Below are positions 13,701 to 26,800 of a DNA stretch of 64,000 nt, piece by piece. The notes under the pieces were generated by a model, which saw only the letters and a program-made list of their open reading frames with translations, searched no databases and was not told where the DNA came from. Origin of the DNA: Agapetus fuscipes (Eukaryota > Arthropoda > Insecta > Trichoptera > Glossosomatidae); the NCBI GenBank assembly GCA_951799405.1, contig OX637334.1, positions 13,516,001 through 13,580,000 on the forward strand, written 5' to 3'. The first letter of the stretch is position 1; the number at the start of each line of letters is the position of its first letter. A program made the translations under genes and the position numbers.

Positions 13701-16700
13701 CATTTAATGAAATTTGAATATGGAACAAAAATCTGTCAATTAGATGAAGTTGGAAATGATCAATTCCCATATAAAAACGACGTTCAGCATTTCACAAATT
13801 TAAACATGTTCTGCGTTATTTTATCAACTTTTTTGTACGCTATAACCCTTCCCAGATTACGTACTTTATTCTGAAACGAAAGACAGCCAAAACCGTTTAG
13901 GCCTTCACCATTTTATCGCATTACCAACGAACGCTTTTTTGGTTTTATAAGTATAGATAGAAGAAGATATATAGATTTTATAAGGGTTTTATAGTATTCT
14001 TTATAGTTTTATTGTATAAGATATATATATATATTTAGATACATTATTCATGATAAGTCGGGGTTATAGCCGCGGGGGCCAAGAGGGCTGATCTTTCTAG
14101 TGTGTTTCGAATGGAACAACGTTGGTTCGATCCCCGCTTGGGTCACTTGACTTTAACTTTAACCCTGGTTCAACAGATGTTATTGGGTAATTATTATTTA
14201 ATAATTCATTAATAAAAAACAATAATGAATTATTAAATGATGATATAAATACCTGTTTCTGGCCAGGCAGAATAGGTTGGTGAATTGCATTCCTCTTCAC
14301 AAATCTATTTTTAAAAAAAAGAAGGTTGACTTAAACTTTTAAATACTGCTAATTTTCAATGGAATCCGTACATTTGACCGACATTAAAATTGTGGGGTTA
14401 CAAGACCGGCAACCCTGGTTTCTCACCTGGTTTCCTCTGTCCCTCCTCCAGGCTGTTTCCTGATAACTACTACTCTGCCATCAGGATAAACTTTCACTCT
14501 CCCATCCATGATGGTGCTGAGCTCTCCCTCTACTGCGTCATCAGCTCTCCTTGCCAGTGGCTGCACCACACACTGCTTCACACTGTTCTTATTCTCTGGA
14601 AGATCAAACACAATAAAAATAATTATGTTTCACAAGCTTTTGGCAGCCCTGACACTCTGTGTATAATCTGGTGACAGGAATTGTCAGCTCCTGAGTGCCT
14701 TCCAATTCCATTTCATAATCTGTCCATGGAAGCTCACATCACAGCACAGTACACTGGGCTCTTGTGGTGTAATTTACACAAAAAACAGTGCTCACCAAAT
14801 AAATCATCCAAATAATTAGTGATTAAATTTGTATCTTTACTTATAATATTGGAATTAAATACTTATTTCATAATTTGATTTTAAATTTTACCATTTTGAT
14901 TTTTATCTAAAACATTTTACGTATTCAATTTGATTTACCTATCAGACTAATTTATTTTCTACAAATTTAAATTTTCTTTTAAAAAACCTTAACAAAAAGT
15001 AGAACATCATGGGTGTTTTTTTGTCCAACTTGTGTCAATAGAGAAAGAATGAAACACTCTACAATACATATTACTCACTTAGTGTTAAATAAATAGGGAC
15101 AGACATTGACAGCGGCGTCTTCAGATTTACAGATCGAATGTTCTCCCAGCCGCCAGGAAATTGCTGTGACAGCTGCAGTAGAACAGCTTGCACATTCTCC
15201 ACAACCTGCTGAGGCGACAGGTTCCCACTCGACACTTTCACAGTAAAAGTTGTGCCCTCCCCATGCAAGCGCAGTACTGTCTTGTGCAGGGCTCGGTCTA
15301 TCTCAGCCTTGAGATCTTTGGCATCCATCTTCACCGGAGTGGGCAGCATGTTCTTCTTGAAGAAGACTTGCCCCAGCTTGTGGGAGAGGAAGCCGGAGAC
15401 TCGGGCGTCTGTGAGGAAGAACTCGTAGCGAGATAGGAGCTGACGGCGCATCTCCAGCTGGTCAAACTCTACGCGGACCTGACGAACAGGCATTATTGTT
15501 TTGATCTGAAATAACACAAAATTGTATTAATTACAATAATATGCACATATTTTCTTGTGTTAGTCTTTGTGCTACTTTCAGTTAAGATCAACAGATCCTA
15601 TGGTGGTTAGTATATATATATTAGGTCCTTACATATGAAATTGGCGTTTTGCTGTACTGGCCACATTGATTTCAAATATCTCCTCTATGGTTAGGAGTTC
15701 CAAATTCGAATTTATACAGCTATGTACTCATGTATTTGTGTTTTGAAAATTGTAATTCATTTGTTTGTCTCTCAATTGTTTTTTTCTTTGCGTCACTCAT
15801 TTTACAAAATGGAAAACTTGATTTATTGCGTTATTTACGAGTACGAGTTCTACCGTGGCACCAGTGCTGCAGAAACGGTTCGAAGGATTAATGATGTGTG
15901 TGGTGACGGTATCGCAAAATAAAACACAGTGCGGTTTTGGTTCCAATGTTTTCGTTCTGGAAATTTCGGCCTGCAGAACAAGCCTCGTGGATGGCCAGGA
16001 ATCAAAGTTGATAATGAGGAATTGAAGACTATTGTGGGATCGTATCCATCGCAAACCACATCCGAGTAAGCTGTAGGCTGCGAAATTAGTGATAAAACTA
16101 TTTTAATTCACTTGAAGCAAATTGGAAAGGTGAAAAACCTTGAAAAGTGGGTACCTCACAATTTGGGTGAAGCAAATCAAGAAATGCGCGTCGACTGCTG
16201 CGTTACATTACTCAACCGGCACATTAATGAAGGGGTTTTAAATCGAATTATTACCTGTGATGAAAAATGGATCCTGCACGATAATCGGAAGTGCTCATCG
16301 GAATGGTTGAACCTTGCCGAACCAGCCAAATCATGCTCCAAGCGAAAATTGGCTCAAAAAGTTACTTGTGAGCGTTTGGTGGACTAGTGCCAGTGTCGTT
16401 CACTACACCTTTCTTAAATCTGGTCAGATGATTACGGCAGATGTCTATTGTCAGCAACTGCCACCCATGATGGAAAAGCTAGCTGCTAAACAACCGAGGC
16501 TGGTCAAGTGCTCTAGGCCACTGCTGTTTCATGACAACGCTAGACAACACACTACACAACAGACGGCTACCAAATTAGAGAAGCTTTAATTGTAACGTTT
16601 AAGACATCTCCCGTACTCTCCGGACCTTGTTCCAACAGATATGGACATCCAAAACTACCCAAAACTTCCAAATCTACCCTAAATTATCTTATTGATTTTA

Positions 16701-17790
16701 CTTCTTCTAATATCAATCAATATGTATACACTATACATCAACGATTGAAAATAGCTTTATTTAAACCATCATTTAAAACCTATAAATGATAATTTAATTA
16801 TTTTTTAAATGTACACAGAAAAGGTTTCCTTCTGCCGAATAGAACGACAGCATTCTTTTATTGGTATTAAGCAATGAAATTATGCTTGAAATACCAATTA
16901 CAGTGTGAAAATGACAAAATATACAAAACTTTCATATAAACCTCCACAAATTTGAAAAAGGCTACAACATCTCTCATAACTGCAATCCATAGTACTTGAA
17001 TATCTTTAAATGAGCCCAATTTCATTTGATATAATGTATTGTTACAATCTTCAAGATAAGATTCCTTCTCTCATCGTTTCCATTTTCTGAAGAACAGCCG
17101 TTCCCAAATTTACAAATTCACAAAACTATTTATAAAAATAAAGGCAGGATAAAATCTGCCGGGACAGCTAGTTAACTTATAATATCTGTGGACTAGAAAT
17201 TATTTTAACCAAAAAAATCATATATTTATATGTCTCAACTTACTTACGAAAATGGTCATTAGTAATAAAATTAACAAAGAACTTCACAGTTGCATTTCCA
17301 TGTGTACAAAAAACTCGGCACAACGAAAAAAAAATCTTGAATATTGGTACCATTTCAAATAACGGCTGCCGACTAGACCGGAAATAACTAGAGTTGACAG
17401 ATAACACACGTTATAAATATTGTGACCGCCAAAGTCGTGCCAATATTTCATATTTTCAAGTTGAATATTCATAATTTTATTGATTGTAGAGGCATTAACT
17501 TTGTAATCGTTCATCATTAATGATAAAAGAAAAACAGCTTTGTTTTCGATTACGTGAGTCTTTATTTTTATACCACAACCGGTTATTAATTGATCCACCT
17601 GACGATGCAAACGGATGTTTGCGAAACCGGTTGTGGTATAAAAATAAATACTCACGTAATCGAAAACAAAGCTGTTTTTCTTTTATCATTGAATATTCAT
17701 ATTTTAACTTTATCACTCATTTCATTATAACCACTGCAACGTGTGACAGGAGAGAAACGCAAGTGGTAGCATGTCGCTGCCTTTGTTCTT

Positions 17791-17826
<36 letters not shown>

Positions 17827-20800
17827 TTTTTTTTTTTTTTTTATTAGACAAACAAACAGTTAAACATGTAATATATGGGATAAACAACATAGTTATACAA
17901 TTTCAAAAACCAGCAAAGTTTGCAAACATAATGTAGTATAATAATTGTATAATTGTAATATATAATAATAATAAAATATATATAATTGTTTGCCGTAGAG
18001 ACCATTAAGCTAATTTTACATGAGCAATGTTTGTATGTGTACTGGACCAATGTGTCTTATGAAAACAGGAAATTGATTTCAAAAATATTTAAAACAACTC
18101 TCACATTACGAATTTTACGCTTATTCTTAGCTCAGATTGTGTAGAATTTGATTCTTATGACAACTGCAGTATGTATCAAATCAGCACGTTAGTTTCCGCT
18201 CCTCTATGTTATTACTCATAGTAGCTATTCAGGTCAGTTTTTGCCAGCCATTTTTTTTATGCCGTACAGATAGACTCAACCTTTTCCATCCTTCAATAGC
18301 GATACTAAAAATGTATTTGATTGTATGGGTAGACTGAGATGTGAATAAAAGATGAAACTTCTATGAACTATCTTAGGTTTATTTTATCAAAAAAATAATA
18401 GTTTCGCAAATTTTATTTTTAGTAATAATAATATCAGGATGATTTTTGCGAGCGCTGTTTTTGTGTAAATCACACCCCAAGAGCCCCCAGCGAGCTTGGT
18501 CGTCGCTAAAGAAAGCATCGATTCTCAATCAAGACCAAGTTGCTGTAGGGCTGGATGAACTTTAGTGACGGGTCTTGGTAATCTAATCTAATCTAAGTTG
18601 CAAAGATATGTTACATTGGAGATTCACATTACATGCATTCTCACAACTAGACACGTACAAGTTCGCGCTTGCACATGCCTCATGTGAACCTACAACATAA
18701 AAACCAAATCTCAAATGGACATACACCCTGCAACTCTTGCCGTCCTTCCCTGAGACAGGGGTGACATTGGCAAAGTGAACCATTTTTACAGCATGGGTGG
18801 TCAGCCGCATACCAACCTATAAGTCAAGGAACACACACACACGACAAATTACGGTTTGTGTATTTCCACTTTATTAATTCATTAGAACTTTGAAAAACAT
18901 GAAATAAAAAACAACAAGTTTTTAGTTACTCGTAAGCGTAACTACATAATAATGTTATGGATATGTGAAGGTTCCAAGGAATTTTCTGAAAATAGTGGTC
19001 AATATAGTGCATACACGCAGTATTTCTTAGTAAATATTTAGTTTTTCACATACTGTAAAATTGCATTTCCTTTCTCGCAATTTCGCTTTCTTGATGACTA
19101 CAATTATTTTATTTTTTGCGTAAGATCCGCAGGATGAAGAATGTCGACCGATTATTTCTAAAATAGTAATGATAAATTTCTAAGTTAAGTATCAAAGTCT
19201 TAATCTAAATTAAAGTTGCAAAGATATATATCATTTCTGATTCATATTAAATGCATTCCCACAAGCACACACATAGAAGTTGAACATAAGCCCTGCAACT
19301 TTTGCCGACCTTCCCAGAAGCAGGGGTGACATTAGCAAAAACCATCTTTGTACAGTATGGGTGGTCAGCTTCATACCAACCTATAAGTCAAGGAATGTAT
19401 TATTAAGAAATTGTTGATTGCAAAAAATAATATTTTTGTAAAAATGTAACATGGAAAATCGTAAAATGTACTCGCTTCGAAAATGTTGCATATCACTTGC
19501 CGACGAATCAAAAGTTTTTTATGAGAGAGTTTTAGCTAAAAAAAAAAGTGACGCAGGTCCGTCTTCTGTGAGCGTTGGCGCTCGACTAAGGTTTACGCCG
19601 CGAAGTATGCATATAAAAGCCATTTGTAAAATAATAATAAAAAATAGATCTTGTGAAAAAAAAAATTTGAAAAAAAATAAAACTAAGCTCAAGATTATAT
19701 TGTTCAATATTTGAAAATAATTGGGCACAAATAACCATTTTTTGAGATTTTATTCGAAGATACAATGTACACTTTTTTGTCCGTTTTTGCTTCTAGATTT
19801 TTTTTTTAATTCAGTTTTCTTCATCTGAATCACATTTTAAATCACACCACGAACTAAAACAGGATATAAAGTAAATTTGTAATTTTTTTTTAGATTTCAA
19901 AATACCACCAATTTACAGAAAAACTGGTTCAAAAAATTGTATGTTTTCCACTTACCGCAAGAAGGTGTTTGTAATTTTTATTTTTTCAAGTAATAAAAGC
20001 GTTTATAGACATATATTATTTGATGCATATTGCAAATGAAATGTTTAACTAACACTTAAAGTTATCAAAATTTTATATTTGTCCATATTTATTGAAAAAA
20101 AACCACGTCAAAAACTGTGTTTTCGAGAAATTTCCTAGCACCCTCTTAAGGATGGATAAAATATCCACAGAATTGGTCTCCTCAGCAAATTTTATAATTC
20201 ACATTGTCAATTTTAAGGATAAAACCAAATGCAGACACTATTTTCTACACAAAATTTCCCCTTATGTAGCCAGTACGAGTACAGCAGCTGTCAAATCCAT
20301 AAAAACAAAATATTGAGGCATGGTTAATTGGATAAATGTATTTTTAACTTATGCCTTTTCATCGACTTCTATCAAATGACTTCTGTGATATAGAGGACAT
20401 TCACAAAAGCTGGTACAATATTAAAGTGGCAATGAGAGTAGTTAGTACATACATTGGTGATCCCCTTCTCCCTGAACATGTCCTCATACTGCTGCAGGGT
20501 GTCCTCATGGTCCACGTTCTTCCCGCGCTTCAGGTCTCCCACAAATATGCAGATGTCTGAAGTGTCTGTCACCAACCAGTGGGGCAGCTTACTGTAGAGG
20601 GAGACCAGACAATTCACTAATTGAACCATTTTTTTGACCAAAAGCAAAGAATTAAAGCCATATCAGACGCACCGCATTCTGCCCGGATTGTCTATAAATT
20701 GCTGGAAAAACTGTATGAAAGCTTTGATACATCTCCATACACTACGGACCAGATGCCGGATAGAATTTTTTTGAAGACCAACCGGGCAGAATGCATTTAG

Positions 20801-23800
20801 TGTGTAATGGCTGCTGCACTTCCTCGCCTTGCATTTTTATTTTAACAGAGGATTATAATTATGATTGCTGGAGATGTCATTAAAGAGTACTGTAAAGCAG
20901 AAAACATGTCTTACATTTTCAGTGAGAATGGAATCCTTGCCCACCAATTTCAAACATGGCATGGGTCTGCAAAACTGACATGCACAAATATAGTGACGTT
21001 ACATGGCGGGGTTGCTAGGGTAAAACAAAACTGTAGAGGGCTCTTGAGGTGTGATACACACAAAAACAGCGCTCACCAAATAAATCAGCCTAATTTAATT
21101 TTTAATTAATAGTGGTACACAGATTGTAATGAAAGTAGGTGACTTTGTTTTGTTTTTCTTCAACAAAAACCTACTTAATCTTGAACGCAACCTCCCTGAC
21201 ACCACGTTTTATAACTTCTGATGTACTTTTTACAAATATAAAGTAAGAACCACCAGCTAACTCCACACACCTGCACCAGGAGGTGGACTCTCAAAATCTT
21301 TAAAACAAGATGACGGGATAAGTGAATAAAAACAACAGAACCTTAATACAAAAAAATCAAAAGGTATATTAATAACATAAAGCATGAAAGAATAAGCCCC
21401 TAATATTACAGAACCTACAAATAATAGTTATTTATGCCACTGCCTAGTAATGATAGCCTTTGTAACACGAGTGCTACAGTGGAGCCGCTGAGAGAATGAC
21501 AGTTAAAAAAATATGTTGTTTTCTAATTTATTTAACTTTCCATTTGAACCAAAATTATAACAACTATTTCCATTTAACATGATGATTTAGAATGACATTT
21601 TTTATTCAGTTTAAAATTATTGTAAATTCTTCAAAGTTACATCGTTCATACTTTTACGACCTGTCAGAAATTCATTTCTACATTCTCTCAGCGGCTCCAC
21701 TGTAGTTTATGCCGCATGCGGCATATAAGCTTAAACATTCAAACCCAAAACTCAAATAAACATATGCCCTGCAACTGTATTGGCAAAGGGAACCAAGTTT
21801 TTACAGCATAGGTGGTCAACCTCATACACACCTATTAGCCAAGTAACTGTTTGAGTTTGTTTATTTTTTGCGGTGAAAATATCTTGTATTATTTTCCTTT
21901 CAAGCCTTTTGTTTTCTTTTGAAAAAAGGAAAGCTACAATTTGGAGTATTTCCATAAATAAACTTGATGAATTTTAGCACTATTAACAATTTTTATTTGA
22001 CTCTACACATAAAATACATTTTTTTTTTTCATCTGAACAGGGCTGGAAGTCTCATCACCACGTTTTCTCCTCAAGCTCACAAAACTCTCTCAAAACAACA
22101 AAAAATCTAAATTAACACAGGTACTGAAGATGTGCAGTCGTAAACTCCCGTCCATGTCACACAATGGAACCTTAAGGATTATAGCGCTTTTGTTCCTGCT
22201 ATGGCGGCAACAGTTCTAACGACATGATTATAAATCTTTCTCTAGTAATGTAAGAAAGTATAAACAATACAAACTCCGATACAAAATATTTTGTTGAAAA
22301 AATTAATATAGTGTCCAAAATTATTTCTCGAAGGACGTAAGGTATTCTTTAAAGAGCTTTCATCTATAATCTATCTATATATACGTTGAAAAGATGTGGT
22401 AACGTTTAAAATTAACATTAAGTGCATGCACACGCATTTCTTTGACTTATAGCTTGGTATTTGACTTATAGTGGTACACAGTGGCATACTTTTACCCACC
22501 TTGATGTATGGAAGTGAAGCCTGGACGGTGAATGAAAGTGAAATTATAATACTGTTGAAATGGACTTTCTAAGAAGTATGATTGGGAAAAAGAGTGATAG
22601 GGTGAGGAATGATTTTGTAAGAGAAGAATGTGGTATGGAAGTGAAGCCTGGACGGTGAATGAAAGTGAAATTATAATACTGTTGAAATGGACTTTCTAAG
22701 AAGTATTATTGGGAAAAAGAGTGATAGGGTGAGGAATGATTTTGTAAGAGAAGAATGTGGTGCAAGAGAAAGTGTGAAAGTGAGACACGAGATTTGATAG
22801 ATGGGCGGAACTTAATTCACTGAAAAATGCAAAAACAATATATCATTCATAATTTACATTATTCAATATTGTCCGATACTTTTATATCCGTTTCGGTAAC
22901 AAACATAATTTTATTTTGGATATCCAATAGTTTTATACTCGGGACAACTAAGCTAGAGTCCTATGACATTTTGTTTTTTTTCGTAGCTTGGGCTGGGGTA
23001 TAATTCGGAAAAATTTGAACTTTTTCAAAAATTCGAATTTATCCAAAGCTTTTTCGAATTGAGTCAAATCTTTTGCGATTTTCGGTTATACTTTAATTTT
23101 TTTTTACAACAGTGAATAAAAAAAAATTCTTTGATTTACAAGAATTATTTTTAATAAAAAAAATCTTTGTAAAAATTATTTGAATTTTTTGATTAAAAAA
23201 AAAAATCTTTGGGTTTCGACAATAAAATTTTCTTTTACATTTTAATTTCATCACACTGTGTACTTTTATATCCCTAAATAAATAAATAAATCCTGTAAAA
23301 AATGTTTTACAGTCTCATTTTCTATTTACCACGCACTCAAGAATGTGTATTTATTTGGTAAGTTTGTTGTTGAAGAACGACTATTTTACGTACAAATACT
23401 TTGTTATTTGTTACAATTAAGGTGTCAATTAATCTTGGTACCTAAATCTAAATCTAAGCTGCAAAGATATGTATCATTTGAGATTCATATTAAATGCATT
23501 CCCACAAGCAGACACGCATAATTTCACGCTTACACATGCCGCATGTGGACCTACAATATAAAAAACCCAATCTCAAATGAACAAAAGCCCTGCAACTCTT
23601 GCCGACCTTCCCTGAAGCAGGGGTGACATGGGCAAAGTGAACACTTTTTACAGCATGGGTGGTCAGCCGCATACCAACCTATCAGTCAAGGAATACAAGC
23701 AATTAATACATCCCTTCCCTTATAATTATAAAAATCAACGGCCTCCCCATACAAAATAAATGTGCGTTAATGGCATTCAAACTGCAGAACTCCTGAACAG

Positions 23801-26800
23801 ATGCACGTCATATTCACAACAAATATTGTTCAGAACTTGGGATGTGCATCCTCATCATTAATAGATTTTTAATTGTTGTTTTTTAAATAAATAAACATGA
23901 TCGATCACAACACCTTTTTATGTAAAACCTATGCGAGAAACAAAACTCATTTTGACATTCGAATTTCAAATAAATTGCCAGCACTTCAACATAGGCTTCA
24001 AAGTTGCCATACAAGTCGATTCTTTTTTGGTTGAATTCCGCTGAGTACCTACCTATATTTTTTATTTATTTCAAAATTATACTTCAACCAGTTTTTACAT
24101 GTATTTTTTAGAATTAATTACGATCGATTAGGTCACCTTTTTATATGGAACCATACTTTTTGCGGCATTTAATCTTTTTAATATTACAATATATAATCTA
24201 AGTTTCATAGATACAATAACTTTTATAATTCATATTCAATGCATGCCCCCATGGAGACACAAGTGAGTTCCCGCTTAGAAATGCTACATGTGAACTTCCA
24301 AATTATTATTATCCAAATTATTATTAAGGCCTCTAATGAACATAAGCTCTGCAATTTTTGCCAACCTTTTTATAAACAGGGGGAACATTTGTAAGTGAGC
24401 CATTTTTTACGATATGAGTGTTCAGGCTCATACTAACCTATAAGTTAAGGAATTTGAGTTTGAAACATCCTTAAACAACGGTTATCTTCATTTATAATCT
24501 AAAGTTGCAAAAAAGAGTTTTGATGATTAAAATACACACCCACAAGCTGGCAAATGTCATTTCACGCTAACATATAATTGTGGCACTTGATGTTTTTAAT
24601 CTAAGAATATAAATCTAAGTTGCATAGATACATTTTGTAATTCATATTCAATGCATGTCCCAAGCAGACATGAGTGAGTTTGCACTTACAAATGCTGCCT
24701 GTTAAATTACAAATAAATATTTCAGCCTCTCATGACCATAAGCCATGCAACTTTTGCCGACCTATTCAGAAACAGGGGGAACATTTATTAAGTGAACCCA
24801 TTTATACGATATGGGTGTTCAGGCTCATACTAACCTATAAGTCAAGGAATTTGAGTTTGAAAAATCCTTAAACAACGATAATCTTAATTTATAATCTAAA
24901 TTTGCAAAAAAGAGTTTTGATGATTCAAATACAATGCACACCCACATGCTGGCAAATTTCATTTCACGCTAACATATTATTGTGGCACTTGATGTTTTTA
25001 ATATAAGAATATTAATATAAGTTGCATACATACATTAACATTAATTATAATTCATATTCAATGCATTCCCCCAAGCAGACATGAGTGAGTTTGCGCTTAC
25101 AAATACTGCATGTGTAATTACAAATAAATATTTTAGCCTCTCATGACCATAAGCCATGCAACTTTTGCCGGCCTATTCAGAAACAGGGGGAACATTTATT
25201 AAGTGAACCCATTTATGCGATAAGGGTGGTAATGTCCACCGCCCGGAATCGAAGGAAGTGTCAAATGGCCTCTGCGGAGGTGTTGAAGCTGACAATTCTG
25301 TCAGGAATGGAAGTGTGTGTAAAAGGAAGTATGTGAAACAGGAAGAATGGATATTTGCAACGTGGAATGTTAGAGAATGGAATGACTGTAAAGAGAATGA
25401 AATTACTGATATTATGGAAAAGAGAAGAATACAAGTGATGTGCGTGACTGAAATAAAAATGATCGGGGATGGAGAAAAGGTATTGAAGAATGAGGAGTAT
25501 TTTATTTGGAGTGGAATTAAGGATGGATATAAGAGACAAGGCGTGGGAGTAATTTTGAGCGAACGGGCTAAAATGTGTGTAAGTAATTATGAAAGAATAT
25601 GTCCTAGGATTCTGTTGGTAAGAATGAGATTAGGACGTGTGAAAATTCTAATGGTAGCGTGTTATGCTCCAGTAGAATCTGATAGCAGAGAAGAAAGAGA
25701 TGAATTCTGGGAGAGTGTAAATAATGTACTAAGAATGAAAGATGAGAATGAACGAATTATCTTATTAGGAGATATGAACGGATGGATTGGTATGAAACGA
25801 GATGATTGCGGAATGGTTGTGGGTCCGAGTGGTAGAGGAAGGATGAATAATAATGGACGAAAGCTTGTCAATACATGTATAGAACACAGACTTTTTGCAA
25901 CAAACACCTGGTTTAAACGCCAAGACTTGCATCTCTATACGTGGCAAAATAGGGCAGGCAATCGAACAATTATTGATTATTTATGCGTAGATGAAAGAAT
26001 GAGAGGATATGTGAGAGATGCAAGAGTGTACCGTGGAGCTGAACTCAGCACAGACCACTTTTTGTTATGCGCGAGAATAATGGTAGGGGATTGTAAGAAA
26101 GGAAAGAAAAAAATATTGTTAAGAATGAAAAGAATAAAAGTGGAAAATTTGAACGATGACAATGTGCAAGATGAATATCAAAGTGAGATTGCCAAAAGAT
26201 TAAATATGGATGAACTACAAAAAATGAAAGATGAAGGATGTGTGGAAAAAGTGTGGCAAATGATGAAGAAAGAACTGACCGAATCTGCTAGGATGACATG
26301 CGGAGAAACAAATGTTGGTAAGAAAAAAGGTGATGCCTGGTGCAATGATGGAGTGAAAGAAGCAGTAGAGCAAAAGAAGGAAGCGTATATGAAATGGTTG
26401 AAAGATAAAGGTAATTTAAATTTGGAAATGATGTATAAAAGGGCAAAAATGAATACTAAAAAGCTTGTGTATGAAAGTAAGATGGAATTAGAGAAGAAAA
26501 ATAATGAAAAGGCACAGCAGGACTTCCACACCAACAAAAAAATGTTCTGGAGTTGGGTTCGGAATAATAACGAAAGTGTGGGAGCAACAACTCCGGGCAT
26601 AAAGAATGCGCAGGGAGTCTTGCTGTGGGATGACGATGATGTATGTAATAGATGGAAAGAATACTTTGAAGAAATATTAGGACAGGGTGAAAGAAATTTA
26701 TATGAATGTGACCCTACAAATGAAAGTAATGAGGATATTTTGAAAGAGGAAATAAAAGCAAGCATAAAAGAGCTGAAGAATGGAAAGACTGCAAGTATGG

